Both the position numbers and the translations under genes were made by a program. A DNA stretch of 9,880 nt, taken from assembly GCA_046730475.1 (NCBI GenBank), contig JBKPIY010000068.1, forward strand, positions 1 to 9,880, in the 5' to 3' direction. This document shows positions 7,267 to 9,880 of this stretch, piece by piece; position 1 is the stretch's first letter; the number at the start of each line of letters is the position of its first letter. This stretch comes from JBKPIY01 sp046730475. GTDB taxonomy: Bacteria > Actinomycetota > Thermoleophilia > Solirubrobacterales > 70-9. The notes below the pieces were generated by a model. That model saw only the letters and a list, made by a program, of their open reading frames with translations. It was not told the DNA's origin and did no database searches.

Positions 7267-7287
7267 GGGAACTTGCAATAGGAAGTA
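7267..7287 (+). promoter_or_regulatory. shared 21-base element, copy 2
   Basis: Contains TTGCAATAGGAAGTA and matches 17 of 21 bases of the element at 291-311 read on the minus strand. Here TTGCAA has no acceptable -10 box at 16-19 bases, so in this copy the element is more likely a protein-binding site than a -35 box. It points toward the hydratase gene, just as copy 1 points toward the acyl-CoA dehydrogenase. Confidence 0.5.
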
Positions 7288-7318
7288 ACACGTGCGGTGA
7301 GTAGCACGTTCCACTTCC
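7281..7318. promoter_or_regulatory. imperfect inverted repeat upstream of the hydratase gene
   Basis: The 14-base arms at 7281-7294 (GGAAGT...ACGTG) and 7305-7318 (CACGT...ACTTCC) match as reverse complements at 11 of 14 positions around a 10-base centre. The left arm contains the palindrome CACGTG. The right arm covers the expected -35 region of the hydratase promoter, so a bound protein could control it. The GGAAGT half-site also occurs in the divergent region at 285-290. Confidence 0.45.
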
Positions 7319-7336
7319 ATCGGGCGCGGAATCGTC

Positions 7337-7342
7337 TAGGCT
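7337..7342 (+). promoter_or_regulatory. -10 box of a leaderless promoter for the hydratase-carboxylase operon
   Basis: TAGGCT lies 7 bases before the ATG at 7350, the typical position for an actinobacterial leaderless transcript. No Shine-Dalgarno sequence precedes the ATG. The -35 region is poor (about 7313-7319, ACTTCCA), suggesting an activator or a regulated promoter. Confidence 0.55.
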
Positions 7343-7349
7343 GGCGGCG

Positions 7350-8129
7350 ATGGCGAGGGAGCTGCTCTACGAGGTCGCCGACCGCGTCGCGACCTTGACC
7401 CTGAATCGGCCCGAGCAGCGGAACGCGCTCAACGGGGAGCTGCTCGGGCAGCTGGTCTCGGGGATGAAGCGGGCCCGCGACGACGAGTCCGTGCGGGCGG
7501 TGGTGCTCACGGGGGCGGGGGACGGGGTGTTCTGCGCGGGGGCCGACCTCGGGGGGTTCGCGGCGGACGTGCCGCTGGTCGAGAAGCACTTCGCCTCCGA
7601 TCTGTTCGTCGAGTTCTTCCGCCTGATGCCGCGGCTTGGAAAGCCGTCCCTGTGCGCGGCGAACGGGCACGTGCTCGCCGGGGGGATGGGATTGGCGCTC
7701 TCCTGCGACCTCGTGATCGCGAAGGAGGGGGCGCGGTTCGGGACCCCCGAGATCAACGTGGGGGCCTTCCCCTACATGATCATGTCGATCATCTATCGGA
7801 ACGTGCCGCGCAAGAAGGCGAACGAGATGATGCTCCTCGGCGAGCAGATCTCGGCGGAGGAGGCGGTCGAGTACGGGCTCGCCAACAAGGTGGTTCCGGC
7901 GAAGAAGTTCGACGGCGCGGTCGCCGAGTGGGCGGCGAAGCTCGCCTCCAAGAGCCCGGTGCTGATGCGACTCGGCCACGACGCGATCTACCGCCAGCAG
8001 GACATGGCGCTCGACGACGCCCTCGAGTTCCTCCGCTCCCAGCTCTCCCTTACCTTCTCGACCGAGGACATCCAGGAGGGCGTCAAGGCCTTCTTCGAGA
8101 AGCGCGAGCCCGAGTGGAAGGGGCGCTGA
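7350..8129 (+). CDS. enoyl-CoA hydratase/isomerase (crotonase) family protein
   Basis: A 259-residue protein, the usual length for the family. The oxyanion-hole signatures are FCAGADL (61-67) and AGGMGLALSCD (110-120), which hold the thioester carbonyl of a CoA substrate. Of the two catalytic glutamates of classical enoyl-CoA hydratase, the first (Glu144 in rat, in GGGCELA) is replaced by Gly114, and the second (Glu164) is kept as Glu134 in FGTPEINVG. The protein may therefore be a one-glutamate hydratase, an isomerase or a related crotonase rather than a standard hydratase. The segment after Glu134 (AFPYMIMSIIYRNVPRKKANEM) differs from the usual IPGAGGTQRL of classical enzymes. It starts at ATG 7350 behind a leaderless promoter, and its TGA shares a base with the ATG of the carboxyltransferase gene. 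The tight coupling suggests consecutive steps on one acyl-CoA. Exact reaction uncertain. Confidence 0.88.
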   Translation: MARELLYEVADRVATLTLNRPEQRNALNGELLGQLVSGMKRARDDESVRAVVLTGAGDGVFCAGADLGGFAADVPLVEKHFASDLFVEFFRLMPRLGKPSLCAANGHVLAGGMGLALSCDLVIAKEGARFGTPEINVGAFPYMIMSIIYRNVPRKKANEMMLLGEQISAEEAVEYGLANKVVPAKKFDGAVAEWAAKLASKSPVLMRLGHDAIYRQQDMALDDALEFLRSQLSLTFSTEDIQEGVKAFFEKREPEWKGR

Positions 8130-8131
8130 TG
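8116..8131 (+). promoter_or_regulatory. TGATG stop-start overlap with ribosome binding site
   Basis: The hydratase stop TGA (8127-8129) shares its A with the ATG at 8129-8131. GGAAGGGG at 8116-8123 lies 5 bases upstream. Coupled translation is expected, and it supports the upstream start of the carboxyltransferase gene. Confidence 0.75.
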
Positions 8132-9835
8132 GCGAAGCCAAAGCAGCAGACGACCGGGGTCGCCAAGGCGAAGGAGCCCGAACCCGCCGCCCCCGGAAGC
8201 GAAGTCGAGGAGGCTGCGCCTGACGCGGCCCGGCACGTCGGGGAGACCTCGGAGGCGCCTGCGAGGACCGAGCACGGCGAGAAGACCGGGATGAAGCGCC
8301 TGGTCGCGGACCTCCACGAGCGCCGCGAGCGGGCGAAGCTCGGCGGCGGCGGGGACAAGATCGCCCTCCAGCACGAGCGCGGCAAGCTCACCGCCCGCGA
8401 GCGGCTCGACCTGCTCTGCGATCCCGGCACCTTCGTCGAGATGGGGATCCACGGCGGACCTCACTTCTCCCAGAGGGCGATGGAGGGGAAGGAGGCGCCC
8501 GCGGACGGGGTGATCACCGGCTGGGGCGACGTCGATGGCCGCCCCTCCTGCATCGCCGCGTACGACTTCACCGTGATGGCGGGCTCGATGGGAATGACCG
8601 GCGAGCTCAAGGTCTCCCGCCTTCGCGAGATGGCGCTGCAGAAGCGGATGCCGCTCATCTGGCTGCTCGACTCCGCCGGCGCCCGGATCCAGGAGGCGGC
8701 CGGGTCGCTGTTCGCGGGGTCGGGCCACCTCTTCCGCGAGGAGGTGACGATGTCCGGGGTGATCCCGATGGTCGCCGCGATGCTCGGTCCGTGCGCCGCC
8801 GGCACCGCCTACATCCCCGGCCTCTCGGATTTCGTCCCGATGGTGGTCGGGCAGGGGGCGATGGCGCTCGCCGGCCCCCATCTGACCAAGGCGGTGACTG
8901 GCGAGGACATCTCGATGGAGGACCTCGGCGGCGCCAAGGTCCACTGCCGCAAGTCGGGGGTGGGGGACCTCGAGGTCGCGGATGACGCCGAGTGCATCCA
9001 GGCGGTCAAGGACTACCTCTCCTACTTCCCGTCCCACTGCGAGGAGCGCCCCCCGGTCCGCGAGACCGGGGACCCGGAAGATCGGATGTCGGAGACGCTC
9101 CTCGACATCGTCCCGGAGTCGAATCGCCAGCCCTACGACATGTACGACGTGATCCGCGAGATCGTCGACGACGGCGTCTGGTTCGATCTGAAGCCGAAGT
9201 TCGCGCGGACGATCATCACCTGCCTGGCGCGGTTCGGCGGCCAGCCGGTGGGGATCGTCGCTAACCAGCCGAAGCAGCTCGGCGGGATCCTCGAGAACGA
9301 TTCCGCCGACAAGGCGGCGCGGTTCGTCAACCTCTGCGACGCCTTCGGCATCCCCCTGGTCTTCCTTCAGGACGTGCCCGGCTTCATGGTCGGCTCGAAG
9401 GTCGAGCACGCGGGGATCATTCGTCACGGGGCGAAGATGCTCTACGCGGTCTCCCGGGCGACGGTCCCGAAGGTGACGGTGGTGGTCCGGAAGGCCTACG
9501 GCGCGGGCTACTACGTGATGAACGGGAAGGCGTACGAGCCGGACCTGATCGTCGCCTGGCCGACCGCCGAGATCTCGGTGATGGGCGCCGAGGGCGCGGT
9601 CAACATCATCGGCCGCTCGGCGATCGAGGCATCCGACGACCCCGACGCGACCCGCGAGGAGATGCTGGAGAACGTCCGCCGGATCATCGACCCCTATCTC
9701 GCCGCTAAGAACGCGATGATCGACGACATCATCGACCCTCGGGAGACCCGCCCGACGATCATCCGCGGGCTGCGGATGGCGAGGGGCAAGCGGGTCGAGC
9801 GCCCCTGGAAGAAGCATGGGGTGATGCCGGTCTGA
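8129..9835 (+). CDS. biotin-dependent acyl-CoA carboxylase, carboxyltransferase (beta) subunit
   Basis: 568 residues. The enzyme transfers CO2 from carboxybiotin to an acyl-CoA, in complex with a biotin carboxylase/biotin carrier alpha subunit not present in this window. The family signature GKLTARERLDLLCDPGTFVE begins near residue 85. The N-half CoA-binding segment GPCAAGTAYIPG is at about 220-231. The C-half carboxybiotin segments are GIIRHGAK at 429-436 and YGAGYYVMNGKAYEP at about 457-471. At the position where propionyl-CoA carboxylases have Asp (YGGAYDVM) this protein has Tyr462, as methylcrotonyl-CoA carboxylases do in GAGNYGM, yet other parts (WPTAEISVMGAEGAVNII) are propionyl-type. 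The substrate is therefore open. Residues 1-54 are an extra Ala/Pro/Glu/Lys-rich low-complexity stretch. Starting at ATG 8291 would give the usual length of about 514, but the TGATG overlap and ribosome binding site favour 8129. Second gene of the hydratase operon. Confidence 0.93.
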   Translation: MAKPKQQTTGVAKAKEPEPAAPGSEVEEAAPDAARHVGETSEAPARTEHGEKTGMKRLVADLHERRERAKLGGGGDKIALQHERGKLTARERLDLLCDPGTFVEMGIHGGPHFSQRAMEGKEAPADGVITGWGDVDGRPSCIAAYDFTVMAGSMGMTGELKVSRLREMALQKRMPLIWLLDSAGARIQEAAGSLFAGSGHLFREEVTMSGVIPMVAAMLGPCAAGTAYIPGLSDFVPMVVGQGAMALAGPHLTKAVTGEDISMEDLGGAKVHCRKSGVGDLEVADDAECIQAVKDYLSYFPSHCEERPPVRETGDPEDRMSETLLDIVPESNRQPYDMYDVIREIVDDGVWFDLKPKFARTIITCLARFGGQPVGIVANQPKQLGGILENDSADKAARFVNLCDAFGIPLVFLQDVPGFMVGSKVEHAGIIRHGAKMLYAVSRATVPKVTVVVRKAYGAGYYVMNGKAYEPDLIVAWPTAEISVMGAEGAVNIIGRSAIEASDDPDATREEMLENVRRIIDPYLAAKNAMIDDIIDPRETRPTIIRGLRMARGKRVERPWKKHGVMPV

Positions 9836-9880
9836 GCTCCGAGCAGCCGCTCGATCCGGTCTGGAGCGCTCCCCGGGCGG
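9836..9880. other. right-edge tail, no supported gene
   Basis: 45 bases after the carboxyltransferase stop. One plus-strand frame stays open (reading roughly SSEQPLDPVWSAPR), which would suit the beginning of a further operon gene, but no ATG or GTG is visible in that frame. It contains the palindrome GAGCGCTC but no terminator. Confidence 0.25.

Noticed and set aside
5200..7281. Long plus-strand open frame (about 690 codons)
   Set aside because: It lies antisense to P450 no. 2 and the transporter, has an Arg/Asp/Gly-rich composition with no domain, and reflects high GC content.
7988..9817. Long minus-strand open frame (about 609 codons)
   Set aside because: It is antisense to the carboxyltransferase, which shows full family motifs; the antisense product is rich in Arg, Asp, His and Leu with no fold signature.
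9832..9880. Possible start of another operon gene
   Set aside because: The frame is open but no ATG, GTG or TTG start or ribosome binding site is visible, and too little sequence remains.

Overview
The window is GC-rich (roughly 65-70 %) and densely coding, with seven genes and only short gaps. Four start codons lie 6-8 bases downstream of a TANNNT-type -10 box and have no Shine-Dalgarno sequence. This leaderless style is common in Actinomycetota. Together with the gene content (two CYP135/138/110-like P450s, an MmpL-type transporter, acyl-CoA enzymes) it suggests an actinobacterium, possibly Thermoleophilia or another soil lineage. The lineage is inference; no marker gene is present.

Layout, left to right: (1) the N-terminal 71 codons of an acyl-CoA dehydrogenase, minus strand, running off the left edge; (2) a 154-base divergent promoter region; (3) cytochrome P450 no. 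1, plus strand; (4) a 148-base gap, then a six-helix membrane protein carrying both a GGDEF and an HD-GYP domain, plus strand; (5) an MMPL/RND transporter on the minus strand, whose end overlaps the end of the c-di-GMP gene by 11 bases; (6) cytochrome P450 no. 2, minus strand, 51 bases upstream of the transporter and probably co-transcribed with it; (7) a second divergent promoter region of 146 bases; (8) an enoyl-CoA hydratase/isomerase-family gene, plus strand, translationally coupled through TGATG to (9) a biotin-dependent acyl-CoA carboxylase carboxyltransferase subunit. The last 45 bases hold no gene I can support.

The most striking feature is that the two intergenic regions mirror each other. 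Each lies between a P450 and an acyl-CoA gene transcribed in opposite directions. Each carries a related 21-base element (17/21 identical) in the same orientation relative to the acyl-CoA gene, plus inverted repeats at or next to the promoter. This suggests that one regulator controls both divergons. The pathway would combine P450 oxygenation, acyl-CoA dehydrogenation, hydration or isomerisation, and acyl-CoA carboxylation, with an MMPL pump moving a lipid-like substrate or product. The carboxyltransferase has Tyr where propionyl-CoA carboxylases have Asp, and the crotonase-fold protein lacks one of the two usual catalytic glutamates, so the acyl-CoA substrate may be unusual, for example branched or terpenoid. 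No single gene belongs to an unknown family, and no mobile element, CRISPR array, rRNA or tRNA was seen.
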